Shown one piece after another: positions 1 to 6,503 of a stretch of 14,263 bases of DNA. Under the pieces are notes generated by a model. It saw only the letters and a list, made by a program, of their open reading frames with translations. It searched no databases and was not told where the DNA came from. Made by a program: the position numbers and the translations under genes. This DNA comes from Alphaproteobacteria bacterium UBA6062 (lineage in GTDB: Bacteria; Pseudomonadota; Alphaproteobacteria; Sneathiellales; Sneathiellaceae). The stretch is from NCBI GenBank assembly GCA_002428885.1, contig DIYE01000252.1, positions 4,197-18,459 of the forward strand. The letters are read 5' to 3'. Position 1 is the stretch's first letter. Every line of letters starts with the position of its first letter.

Positions 1-1
1 G

Positions 2-778
2 GTTATCCTGGCGGGTGTGTTGCTTAAAATGGGCGGCTATGGCTTCCTGCGTTTCTCGATCCCGATGTTCCCGGAAGCATCAGACTATTTTGCGCCGATG
101 GTTTTTGGGCTGAGTGTCGTGGCTATCATCTATACTTCGCTGGTGGCTCTGGTGCAGAAGGATATGAAGAAGCTGATTGCTTATTCTTCGGTTGCGCATA
201 TGGGCTTTATCACGATCGGTGTCTTTACCTTCACCCAGCAGGGGCTTGAAGGCGGCATCCTTCAGATGATCAGTCACGGTATCGTCTCCGGCGCGCTATT
301 CCTTTGCGTTGGTGTTATTTATGACCGGATCCATACAAGGGAAATCGCCCGCTATGGCGGACTTGTCCATCGCATGCCGCGTTATGCCGTCATTTTCATG
401 ATTTTCACTATGGCGACCATTGGTCTGCCGGGGACCAGCGGCTTTGTAGGTGAATTCCTGATCCTGGTTGGTACGTATCAGGTCAGTACCTGGACAGCTT
501 TCCTGGCGACTACGGGAGTTATCCTGGGCGCGGCTTACAGCCTCTGGCTTTACCGCCGGGTGGTCTTCGGTGAGTTGGTGAAAGAGGACCTTAAAAACAT
601 TCTCGACGTCAATAAGCGGGAAATGCTGATTTTTGCACCGCTCATTGCTGTCGCCATGTGGATCGGCGTCTATCCGGAGCCGTTCTTGAATATCATGCAT
701 GCTTCTGTCCTTAATCTGATGGAACAGCATCAAATGGCGCTTGAAGCCGCTCAATCCGCCCTGCAGGCAGCGAAATAA
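2..778 (+). CDS. nuoM: NADH-quinone oxidoreductase subunit M (3' part)
   Basis: This is the C-terminal 258 residues of a proton-pumping antiporter-like membrane subunit of respiratory complex I. The frame is open from base 2, so the start lies outside the window. Visible hallmarks are the early VLLKMGGYGFLRF stretch, the KDMKKLIAYSSVAHMGF helix with its functionally important lysines, the conserved ISHGIVSGALF helix, and the YDRIHTREI loop before the GGL segment. Several hydrophobic helices follow, and the protein ends in an alanine- and glutamine-rich tail. NuoN starts 12 bases after the stop, so the two are surely cotranscribed in the nuo operon. Family assignment is very secure. The M subunit rather than L or N is supported by the motifs and by the position directly before nuoN. 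The GTG at 17 is internal, not a start. Confidence 0.96.
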   Translation, partial: VILAGVLLKMGGYGFLRFSIPMFPEASDYFAPMVFGLSVVAIIYTSLVALVQKDMKKLIAYSSVAHMGFITIGVFTFTQQGLEGGILQMISHGIVSGALFLCVGVIYDRIHTREIARYGGLVHRMPRYAVIFMIFTMATIGLPGTSGFVGEFLILVGTYQVSTWTAFLATTGVILGAAYSLWLYRRVVFGELVKEDLKNILDVNKREMLIFAPLIAVAMWIGVYPEPFLNIMHASVLNLMEQHQMALEAAQSALQAAK

Positions 779-790
779 ACGGGTTTGATT

Positions 791-2221
791 ATGGAACTTT
801 CAATCGCACTTCCTGAAATTGTCCTGGCCCTGGCGTCTATGGCCTTGCTGATGTTCGGCGTGTTCAAAGGAAAAGGGGCGACCCGGCCTGTTTCCTGGCT
901 GGCGGTGGTCTCGCTGGTTTTTGCAGCGCTGCTTGTTTTGCTGGCAGGCGGAGAAACCCGAACGGGCCTGAGTGATCTTTACCGGGCTGATGCCTTTGGC
1001 GACTTTATGAAGGTTCTGGCGCTCGGTGCGTCAGCGGTCGCCATTATCATGAGCATGGATTTCAATGCCCGCGAAAAAATGGACCGGTTTGAATTTCCGA
1101 TCCTGATCGTCATTGCCGCTCTTGGTATGATGGTCATGATCTCGGCGAATGACCTGATGTCCCTGTATCTTGGGATCGAGTTGATGAGCCTGTCGCTTTA
1201 TGTAACCGCAGCTTTCCGCCGGGACAGTATCCGGGCGACGGAAGCGGGGCTTAAGTACTTTGTTCTCGGTGCCTTGTCATCCGGTATGCTGCTCTACGGA
1301 TGTTCCCTGATTTACGGCTTTTCCGGTACGACAAACTTCGCCGCGATTGCCGATCATCTGAAAACCGAATCCGTTGAGCCGAGCCTTGGCCTGCTCGTTG
1401 GTTTGGTGTTCCTGATTGCCGGCCTGGCTTTCAAGGTTTCTGCCGTGCCGTTCCATATGTGGACGCCGGACGTCTATGAAGGCGTTCCGACGCCGGTTAC
1501 AGCCTTCTTCGCTGCGGCTCCGAAAGTCGCCGGCATGGCGCTGTTTCTCAGGGCCTTTATCACGCCGTTCGGTGAAATGACGGATCAGTGGCAGCAGATT
1601 ATTGTTGTCGTTTCTGTTCTGTCCATGATCCTTGGTGCCTTTGCGGCGATCAACCAGCGGAACATCAAACGCCTGATGGCGTATTCTTCCATCGGCCATA
1701 TCGGTTATGCGCTTGTCGGCCTGGCAGCCGGAACGGAAGAGGGGGTTCGCGGTGTCCTGGTTTATCTTTCCATTTATGTGGTGATGAATCTTGGAACCTT
1801 TGCTGTCATTCTGTCCATGCGTCAGAAAAACGGCATGGTTGAAGATATTTCCGAGCTTGCCGGTCTGGGTAAATCCCGGCCGCTTCTGGCGTTTGTTCTG
1901 ATGATCTTCATGTTCAGTCTTGCCGGTATTCCGCCGCTCGCCGGTTTCTTCGGCAAATTCTATGTTTTCGTCGCCGCCATCAATGAAGGACTTTATGCGC
2001 TTGCTGTTATTGGTCTCCTGACTTCTGTTGTCGGTGCTTTCTATTATATCCGCATCGTCAAGATCATGTATTTCGATGACGAAAAAGAAGGTTTCGAGCC
2101 TGTCGGCCGGACGCTTGGTATCGTCATGAGCGTATCCGGCTTCTTTACGCTGTTGTTCTTCGTTTATCCGGCTCCTTTGCTTTCCGGTGCAGCCGCTGCA
2201 GCAGGAGCCTTGTTCCAGTGA
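791..2221 (+). CDS. nuoN: NADH-quinone oxidoreductase subunit N
   Basis: This is a 476-residue polytopic inner-membrane protein, the third antiporter-like subunit of complex I (NDH-1), which couples quinone reduction to proton transport. The sequence is almost entirely hydrophobic helices. Family signatures include LAFKVSAVPFHMWTPDVYEG followed by PTPVTAFFAAAPK in the central membrane region, the NIKRLMAYSSIGHIGYALVG helix, and the late SLAGIPPLAGFFGKFYVF segment. The ATG at 791 is preferred because it gives the normal MELSIALPEIVLA terminus. A TTG at 785 would add two residues, and neither start has a strong Shine-Dalgarno sequence, so translation is probably coupled to nuoM. The TGA stop shares its last base with the ATG of birA. 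Length and motifs are normal for the family. Confidence 0.96.
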   Translation: MELSIALPEIVLALASMALLMFGVFKGKGATRPVSWLAVVSLVFAALLVLLAGGETRTGLSDLYRADAFGDFMKVLALGASAVAIIMSMDFNAREKMDRFEFPILIVIAALGMMVMISANDLMSLYLGIELMSLSLYVTAAFRRDSIRATEAGLKYFVLGALSSGMLLYGCSLIYGFSGTTNFAAIADHLKTESVEPSLGLLVGLVFLIAGLAFKVSAVPFHMWTPDVYEGVPTPVTAFFAAAPKVAGMALFLRAFITPFGEMTDQWQQIIVVVSVLSMILGAFAAINQRNIKRLMAYSSIGHIGYALVGLAAGTEEGVRGVLVYLSIYVVMNLGTFAVILSMRQKNGMVEDISELAGLGKSRPLLAFVLMIFMFSLAGIPPLAGFFGKFYVFVAAINEGLYALAVIGLLTSVVGAFYYIRIVKIMYFDDEKEGFEPVGRTLGIVMSVSGFFTLLFFVYPAPLLSGAAAAAGALFQ

Positions 2222-2988
2222 TGTCTTCAGAGGGTGGAATAGATCTGCCGCCCTTTTTCACCCTGTCTGCTTTTGAAACCATTGGCAGTACCAATATTTA
2301 TGCCCGTGAGCTGGCTGATAAAGGCGCAGCGGAAGGACAGCTCGTCTGGTCGCTGATCCAGGAGCAGGGCGTCGGACGCCGGGGGCGGGGCTGGACGAGC
2401 CCGCGTGGCAATCTCTATTGCTCTGTCCTTTTAAGGCCTGACTGCACCGCTTCTGAAGGGGCAAAGCTTTCCTTTATGGTGGCAGTGGCGCTGCACCGGG
2501 CACTGGTGGATCATTTACCAGAGGATCGAAAAACATCTCTGAAATGGCCAAATGATTTGTTGATCAACCGAAAGAAGCTGGCCGGTATTTTGCTGGAAAG
2601 TAAAAGTGATGCAAGCGGGCGCCTGGATTGGCTGGTCATCGGTACCGGCGTTAATATTGCGTCTTACCCCAAAAAGACGGAAGGGCTTCCAGCGACGTCT
2701 CTGAAGAATGAAGGTGCGACCTTAAATGTACAGAAGGTGCTGGAAGGTTATGCTTTTCATCTTCTGGATCTGTATACTCTATGGAAGGAAAACGGGTTTG
2801 AACCGGTCCGCCAGGCCTGGCTGGCAGCCGCAGGCGGGATCGGGGAGCGGATAACAGTCCGCCTGCCTGGTGAGGAGTTCGGCGGACTATTTACTGATCT
2901 GGACCCGGACGGTGCCCTAGTTCTAAAACAGGATGACGGGTCAGTGAGACTGATCAATGCCGGGGAAGTATTCTTTTCCGGTGTGTGA
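2221..2988 (+). CDS. birA: Biotin--[acetyl-CoA-carboxylase] ligase (BirA catalytic type)
   Basis: This 255-residue enzyme activates biotin with ATP and transfers it to the biotin carboxyl carrier protein of acetyl-CoA carboxylase and other biotin enzymes. Motifs in order are IGSTN near residues 21-25 (biotin pocket), the adenylate-binding loop GRRGRGW at 52-58, KWPND at 108-112, AGILLE after it, and GTGVNI further on. A small C-terminal SH3-like domain follows. There is no N-terminal helix-turn-helix domain, so this is a monofunctional ligase that should not repress biotin genes as the E. coli protein does. The ATG overlaps the nuoN stop by one base. A GTG three bases upstream (2218) is an alternative start. 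Placement between nuoN and coaX is a familiar alphaproteobacterial arrangement. Confidence 0.94.
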   Translation: MSSEGGIDLPPFFTLSAFETIGSTNIYARELADKGAAEGQLVWSLIQEQGVGRRGRGWTSPRGNLYCSVLLRPDCTASEGAKLSFMVAVALHRALVDHLPEDRKTSLKWPNDLLINRKKLAGILLESKSDASGRLDWLVIGTGVNIASYPKKTEGLPATSLKNEGATLNVQKVLEGYAFHLLDLYTLWKENGFEPVRQAWLAAAGGIGERITVRLPGEEFGGLFTDLDPDGALVLKQDDGSVRLINAGEVFFSGV

Positions 2989-3000
2989 AGGAGAGATGGG

Positions 3001-3771
3001 ATGTTGCTGGCAATCGATGTGGGAAACACAAATATAACGTTCGCAGCCTTTTCCGGGAAAAGCCTCGTCAATGAGTGGCGGATTGCGACCTCTTCAACGC
3101 GGACGGCGGAAGAATATGGTGTGTGGCTCAGTCACGCCATGGCTCTGGATGGCCTGAAGCTTCTAGATATCAAGGATGTTATTATCGGGACTGTGGTTCC
3201 GGGGGCCTTGTTTAATCTGAAGGGGATGTGTAAGCGGTATTTTGGATGTGTACCGCTGGTGATCGGGGAGCCGAATGTTACTCTTGGCATGACACCGCAA
3301 ATCGATAATCCGAAAGAAGCAGGCGCCGACAGGCTTGTTGATTCCGTAGCGGCTCATTCAAAATATGGCGGACCGGTTATTGTTCTTGATTTCGGGACGG
3401 CAACGACCCTGGATGTGGTGGACGGAGACGGCAACTATGCGGGCGGTATTATTGCGCCCGGCGTTAACCTCAGCCTGGATGCTTTGCATAGCGCCGCCGC
3501 CAAACTGCCTAGAATTGCGGTCGAGAAGCCTCATCATGTGATTGGCAAGAACACACTGGAATGTATGCAGTCAGGTATCTTCTGGGGGTATGTCAGCATG
3601 ATCGAAGGATTGATCATGCGGATCCGACAGGAATATGGCGAGGATCTCAAGACTGTGGCCACGGGTGGGCTGGCCAGCTTGTTTGCGAAGGGTACAGAGA
3701 TGATCGATCATATTGACAAAGATCTGACACTGGCCGGCCTTGTCGAGATTTTCTATAAAAACAGATCCTAG
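3001..3771 (+). CDS. coaX: Type III pantothenate kinase
   Basis: This 256-residue cytosolic enzyme phosphorylates pantothenate, the first committed step of coenzyme A synthesis. It belongs to the ASKHA-fold type III class, distinct from the CoaA type. The N-terminal phosphate loop reads AIDVGNTN, with the catalytic aspartate at residue 6. Further signatures are GADRLVD starting at 108, DFGTATTLDVVD starting at 130, and GGIIAPG at 148-154, all typical of CoaX. The ATG at 3001 is set by a clear Shine-Dalgarno sequence, AAGGAG at 2988-2993, seven bases upstream. The gene starts 12 bases after birA and is almost certainly cotranscribed with it. In related genomes rnj often follows directly, but here an accessory block of about 2.7 kb intervenes. 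Confidence 0.95.
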   Translation: MLLAIDVGNTNITFAAFSGKSLVNEWRIATSSTRTAEEYGVWLSHAMALDGLKLLDIKDVIIGTVVPGALFNLKGMCKRYFGCVPLVIGEPNVTLGMTPQIDNPKEAGADRLVDSVAAHSKYGGPVIVLDFGTATTLDVVDGDGNYAGGIIAPGVNLSLDALHSAAAKLPRIAVEKPHHVIGKNTLECMQSGIFWGYVSMIEGLIMRIRQEYGEDLKTVATGGLASLFAKGTEMIDHIDKDLTLAGLVEIFYKNRS

Positions 3772-3781
3772 GGGCAGGATC
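3764..3781 (+). other. Small hairpin across the coaX stop codon
   Basis: GATCCT (3764-3769) pairs with AGGATC (3776-3781) around a six-base loop that contains most of the stop codon. No T-run follows, so it is not a standard intrinsic terminator. It could slow ribosomes or protect the 3' end of the nuo-birA-coaX message. It may also be chance. Confidence 0.35.
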
Positions 3782-3864
3782 TCAGGCAGTATTTACGAAT
3801 GTCTAGCCTAATATTATTGAAAGGCTGAAGTAATTCGATATTTTATGAGTCTTGTTCATATATT

Positions 3865-3882
3865 TTTGACTATTTAGTCAAA
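3865..3882. promoter_or_regulatory. AT-rich 18-bp perfect palindrome, possible operator
   Basis: TTTGACTA is followed by two T bases and then its exact reverse complement TAGTCAAA, an 8+8 dyad. It lies 41 bases before the ATG of the interrupted STAS-like gene, in the 152-base gap after coaX. The left half contains a -35-like TTGACT, but the nearest TATAAA (3884-3889) is only 12 bases away, too close for a normal sigma-70 promoter. I read it as a possible regulator binding site. The rest of the gap (3772-3923) is AT-rich and shows nothing else convincing. Confidence 0.35.
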
Positions 3883-3923
3883 CTATAAAGGTTCGTTGTC
3901 TCTCCAGAACTCGGCTCCGCAGA

Positions 3924-4358
3924 ATGAAAAATTCACATTTCGAATTTTCAATAGATCTCAGCGTCAACTGCATCTTTGCAAGACATTTCGGTCTTTTGGA
4001 TCTGGATAGCATCTTCCAACGTGGGAACGCGGTGAGTGAACACAGAGATTACAGGCGAAATCTGAACAGAGTTGTTGATACAAGTAGTTGTGAGATCAGC
4101 CTCGATAGCGACGATATTCGCAGACTTACCGAATCTGTTGCCCTGCAGGAAGAAGAAAGAGGTGGGTACCGGGAGCTTATCCTGGTCGACAATCTTCTGA
4201 CACACGGATTAGCCAGGGTCTTTGACAGCTTGTCGAAAATTCGGTACGCCTAATATCAGATTTACAATTCAACCGATTCCGAAACGCCGTTCAAAGCTCG
4301 CAAATGGCTGGATCTGCCGAAAGACTATGTCTTTCCGGATTTCCTGACATTGAGTTGA
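3924..4358 (+). pseudogene. STAS/SpoIIAA-like small protein, copy 1, interrupted by an in-frame TAA
   Basis: The open part encodes 109 residues and stops at TAA 4251-4253. The same frame then stays open for 34 more codons to TGA 4356-4358 and encodes YVFPDFL near its end, exactly as the downstream paralogue does. Aligned without any gap, the two copies are both 435 bases long and about 40% identical by hand count. The stop replaces codon 110, which is GAA in copy 2, so one G-to-T change explains it. The fold is probably like the SpoIIAA/STAS single-domain proteins common in Proteobacteria: a strand-rich start (FEFSID), an LNRVVD strand, and an LVDNLLTHGLARVF helix. That assignment is inference. 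No good ribosome binding site precedes the ATG. A truncated 109-residue product is possible, but the C-terminal WL...YVFPDFL segment would be lost. Confidence 0.7.
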
Positions 4359-4439
4359 GCTGGATATATATTTTTTATCGCTTATATTCATTTTTTGTGC
4401 AATTCTCTTGTTCAGGCGGGATTTTTCACGAGCGAGCGT

Positions 4440-4874
4440 GTGACGAATTCAGGATTTGAATATTCTATCGATCGATCAGCCTATTGTTTCTTTGTGAAAC
4501 ATTACGGGATTTTTGATCGCCAGGTCGTTCTTGACGGAAACAAAGCTATCTCTGCGGATGATGATTATGTTTGGGATTTGAACCGACTGATCGATATCCG
4601 GAATTGCTCAATTGACCTGACGGGTGACGAAGTCAGGGATCTATCCAGAAAGGTGACAAGCCGCCTGGCGGGACAGGGACATTATCGCGGCGCCTATCTG
4701 ATCGATAATTCACTGGCCCATGGCCTGGCGCGGATCTTCAAAGCTCTTGCGGAAAGCGATGTCAATGAATATCGGATTTTTCATGCAGATGATGAAGCCC
4801 TGGCGTCCGACCTGCGGACCTGGTTGAATCTTAGCCACGGCTATGTTTTTCCCGATTTCCTGATCCTGAATTAA
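4440..4874 (+). CDS. STAS/SpoIIAA-like small protein, copy 2 (intact)
   Basis: This is the intact partner of the interrupted gene upstream. From the GTG at 4440 it encodes 144 residues and aligns end to end with copy 1. The GTG matches the ATG of copy 1, so I prefer it. A TTG at 4395 would add 15 residues that have no counterpart, and neither start has a strong Shine-Dalgarno sequence. Visible pattern: FEYSIDRSAYCFFVKHYG, a DLNRLIDIRNCSIDLTGDEV block around residues 46-65, LIDNSLAHGLARIF around 87-100, EYRIFHADDEAL around 110-121, then WL and YVFPDFL. The layout of strands, an acidic loop, the helix with LARIF, and a late EA..WL segment resembles SpoIIAA-like STAS proteins. No catalytic residues, signal peptide or membrane helix are seen. 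Its function is unknown, and the STAS link is inference from pattern only. Confidence 0.75.
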   Translation: MTNSGFEYSIDRSAYCFFVKHYGIFDRQVVLDGNKAISADDDYVWDLNRLIDIRNCSIDLTGDEVRDLSRKVTSRLAGQGHYRGAYLIDNSLAHGLARIFKALAESDVNEYRIFHADDEALASDLRTWLNLSHGYVFPDFLILN

Positions 4875-4892
4875 CAGATTTCTTCAAATCTG
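4875..4892 (+). terminator. Hairpin directly after the STAS-like copy 2 stop
   Basis: CAGATTT (4875-4881) pairs perfectly with AAATCTG (4886-4892) around the loop CTTC. The stem begins at the base after the TAA stop. No T-run follows, so this is a weak or processing-type 3' end at best. Its position between a gene end and a new promoter supports a terminator-like role. Confidence 0.4.
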
Positions 4893-4915
4893 GATCGAGT
4901 TAGAGGAATTCGTGA

Positions 4916-4944
4916 TTGACAATATTTAAGTATATACCTAAATA
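4916..4944 (+). promoter_or_regulatory. Predicted sigma-70-type promoter of the ArsR-SRPBCC cassette
   Basis: A perfect -35 box, TTGACA (4916-4921), is followed after 17 bases by TAAATA (4939-4944) as a weaker -10. The expected transcription start is about 4950-4953, which is at or just before the ATG at 4954. The -35 match is certain. The exact -10 is less so, since it lies inside the operator dyad. Confidence 0.6.
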
Positions 4945-4945
4945 T
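4922..4945. promoter_or_regulatory. Operator dyad for the ArsR-type repressor
   Basis: The 12-base half ATATTTAAGTAT (4922-4933) is the reverse complement of the following half ATACCTAAATAT (4934-4945) except at one pair. The dyad fills the space between the -35 and -10 boxes and covers the -10. A dimeric ArsR protein bound here would block RNA polymerase. AT-rich dyads of this kind are typical of ArsR/SdpR-type autorepressors, and the regulator gene starts nine bases downstream. Confidence 0.65.
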
Positions 4946-4953
4946 CATCAATT

Positions 4954-5286
4954 ATGCCGCCTCGTAAAGCTACATCCGATGTATTTCACGCTATCGCTGA
5001 TGCCAATCGGCGCACGCTCCTGGGGTTTTTGGCTCAAAAAGCCAGACCGGTAGGGGAGTGCGCCAAGGAACTCGGCATAACATATGCGGCTGTTTCACAG
5101 CATTTAAGCGTTTTACACGAAGTCGGTTTGGTCGAAAGAAAATCACTCGGTCGGCAGCGGTATTATCGAACGCGTTTTGAACCTTTGCAGGAAGTTTATG
5201 ATTGGACCGTTGCATATCGACCATTCTGGCAAAACCGTCTTGATGCACTGGGGAACTACTTGGATAAAGAGGAAGATTCTGAATGA
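4954..5286 (+). CDS. ArsR/SdpR-family winged-helix transcriptional repressor
   Basis: This 110-residue cytosolic DNA-binding protein has a winged-helix domain from about residue 8 to 80: DVFHAIADANRRTLLGFL, then ECAKELGITYAAVSQHLSVLHEVGLVE as helix-turn-helix, then the wing GRQRYYR. The C-terminal AYRPFWQNRLDALGNYL helix is typical of ArsR proteins that partner AHSA1-type genes. The metal-binding ELCVCDL motif of true ArsR/SmtB sensors is absent. Cys36 is the only cysteine, so a metal inducer is unlikely. No Shine-Dalgarno sequence precedes the ATG, and the predicted transcript starts within a few bases of it, so translation is probably leaderless. It should repress its own promoter through the dyad just upstream. 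The stop overlaps the next gene by four bases (ATGA). Confidence 0.9.
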   Translation: MPPRKATSDVFHAIADANRRTLLGFLAQKARPVGECAKELGITYAAVSQHLSVLHEVGLVERKSLGRQRYYRTRFEPLQEVYDWTVAYRPFWQNRLDALGNYLDKEEDSE

Positions 5287-5696
5287 TGCAGTCGTTTAAT
5301 CTAAATCTGGATGAGTTTTATCCCAAACCCCTGGAAACTGTTTGGCAAGCACTCACGGATCCCAAGGCGATTGCGGAGTGGTTGATGCCCTGTGATTTTC
5401 GTCCATTGGTTGGCCATCATTTTACCATACGCGCAAATGCAACTGATAAATGGCGAGGCTTTACAAAATGTGTGGTGCTAACTCTTGAACCGCCAAATCT
5501 AATGGAGTGGCAATGGGAGAGCGCCGATATTCCAAAACCGACACGGGTTCGGTTTGAACTCCAGGCTGTAGAAGGCGGGACAAGGCTAAGCCTCACGCAT
5601 ACCGGCGCCACAATAGCGGACGATATGGAAAGTTTATCACAGGGGTGGCCTGTCAAGCTTGCTCAACTGAGAGATCTTTTGGCGGGCGTTATATAA
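5283..5696 (+). CDS. SRPBCC/AHSA1-type domain protein, first of pair
   Basis: This 137-residue single-domain protein has the START-like (SRPBCC) fold of the Aha1 C-terminal/CalC group, a deep hydrophobic-cavity barrel. The signature is an N-terminal strand, then FYPKPLETVWQALTDPKAIAEWLMPCDFRP, a central strand series with EPPNLMEWQWE, RVRFELQAVEGGTRLSLTHTG, and the C-terminal helix QGWPVKLAQLRDLL. The ATG at 5283 is favoured over the one at 5286 because AGAGGA (5268-5273) is nine bases upstream of it. It overlaps the repressor stop by four bases, so translation is coupled. ArsR plus AHSA1-type pairs are widespread in bacteria, but the ligand or partner is usually unknown, and I cannot name a substrate here. 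Confidence 0.87.
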   Translation: MMQSFNLNLDEFYPKPLETVWQALTDPKAIAEWLMPCDFRPLVGHHFTIRANATDKWRGFTKCVVLTLEPPNLMEWQWESADIPKPTRVRFELQAVEGGTRLSLTHTGATIADDMESLSQGWPVKLAQLRDLLAGVI

Positions 5697-5715
5697 TATA
5701 TTTGGGAGACTGATC

Positions 5716-6168
5716 ATGAATGATTACAGGAAAACAATTGACATAAATGCATCCTCAAATCGTATCTATGATGCACTTACCAAAGGTGTCACTCATTGGT
5801 GGACAACCGGTTCAGAGGACGCGTCGGAGGTAGGGAAGGTCTTTGTCACTCATTTTGAAGAAACCTATAATCACATCAGAATTACGCGACTGATACCGGA
5901 TCGTTGTGTCGAATGGGAAATACTAAAACACCATCACGCCAATGACGAACTGAGCCGAAAAGATGAATGGGTTGGAACACATATCCATTGGAACCTGACA
6001 CCGATTGATGAAACCAAAACCCGCCTGGATTTTGTTCACGAAGGACTTCAGGAGAGTATGGAATGTTGGGAAATCTGCGAGGCCGGGTGGAATTTCTTTC
6101 TTGATGACAGTTTGAAACCCTATGTGGAGACCGGTACAGGGCAACCATTCCAGCATTGTGAGACGTGA
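5716..6168 (+). CDS. SRPBCC/AHSA1-type domain protein, second of pair
   Basis: This 150-residue protein has the same fold but differs clearly from its upstream neighbour. It begins with DYRKTIDINASSNRIYDALT, followed by VTHWWTTGSEDASEVGKVF, a run of strands with LIPDRCVEWEIL, and the family-like tail GWNFFLDDSLKPYVETGTGQPF, which is common in the group whose members end in a GW..F..SLK.Y.ETG.G.P helix. The start is supported by GGGAG (5704-5708) seven bases before the ATG. It lies 19 bases after the first SRPBCC gene and should belong to the same ArsR-controlled transcript. Histidine-rich stretches (HHHAND, THIHW) are visible but are not a recognised metal site. The cellular role is unknown. 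Confidence 0.85.
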   Translation: MNDYRKTIDINASSNRIYDALTKGVTHWWTTGSEDASEVGKVFVTHFEETYNHIRITRLIPDRCVEWEILKHHHANDELSRKDEWVGTHIHWNLTPIDETKTRLDFVHEGLQESMECWEICEAGWNFFLDDSLKPYVETGTGQPFQHCET

Positions 6169-6289
6169 AGGGGTTTAAAAGTTTGGAAATCTGAATTTTA
6201 CGGCTCCAGGTACTGATGTCAGTCTGTTGCTTTGTATCAGTATATCGGCATATTCTATGGATATTCCTTTCTCTTTATAGCAATTACTG

Positions 6290-6468
6290 CTAGAGCATAT
6301 TTTACTCAGGTTGACCCACCTGATTTGATCCACCGAAGGCTGCTTTTCCGGGCTTCCTGACGGTGTTGTGTTCCGCTTGTGGTCAGATAAGGCCACCACG
6401 CGAAACACGCCGGGTCAGAAAACCCGAAAAACGGTCAAACGGGTCAACCTGCGTAAAATATGCTCTAG
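6290..6468. repeat. 179-bp palindromic MITE-like element with 28-bp terminal inverted repeats
   Basis: The ends 6290-6317 and 6441-6468 are reverse complements at 27 of 28 positions; the only mismatch is 6306 against 6452. Each end begins with CTAG followed by AGCATATTTTAC on the inward-reading strand. The interior also pairs: 6344-6361 with 6414-6430, and GTGTTCCGC plus GTGGT (6368-6383) with ACCAC plus GCGAAACAC (6395-6408), leaving an apex loop around 6384-6394. The whole element can form one long imperfect hairpin. No protein is encoded. The outer TA or CTAG could be a duplicated target site, as for IS630/mariner-type MITEs, but that is inference. It fills more than half of the 335-base gap 6169-6503. 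The remaining 6169-6289 is AT-rich with nothing I recognise. Confidence 0.8.
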
Positions 6469-6503
6469 ACGAGTGCGTCCTGAATGAGTTGGTAAAGTAA
6501 CAG

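Noticed and set aside
296..754. 152-codon open frame on the - strand
   Set aside because: It is antisense to nuoM, which matches its family throughout. No ribosome site or domain is visible.
3852..3889. Sigma-70-like promoter upstream of STAS-like copy 1
   Set aside because: TTGACT and TATAAA are present but only 12 bases apart, and other pairings lack a good match, so no promoter was called.
4395..4439. Upstream TTG extension of STAS-like copy 2
   Set aside because: The extra 15 residues have no counterpart in copy 1, and the GTG at 4440 aligns exactly with the copy 1 start, so the longer form is less likely, though not excluded.
5923..6148. Overlapping - strand frames under the second SRPBCC gene
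   Set aside because: The + strand product has a clear family tail and a ribosome site. The reverse frames have neither.
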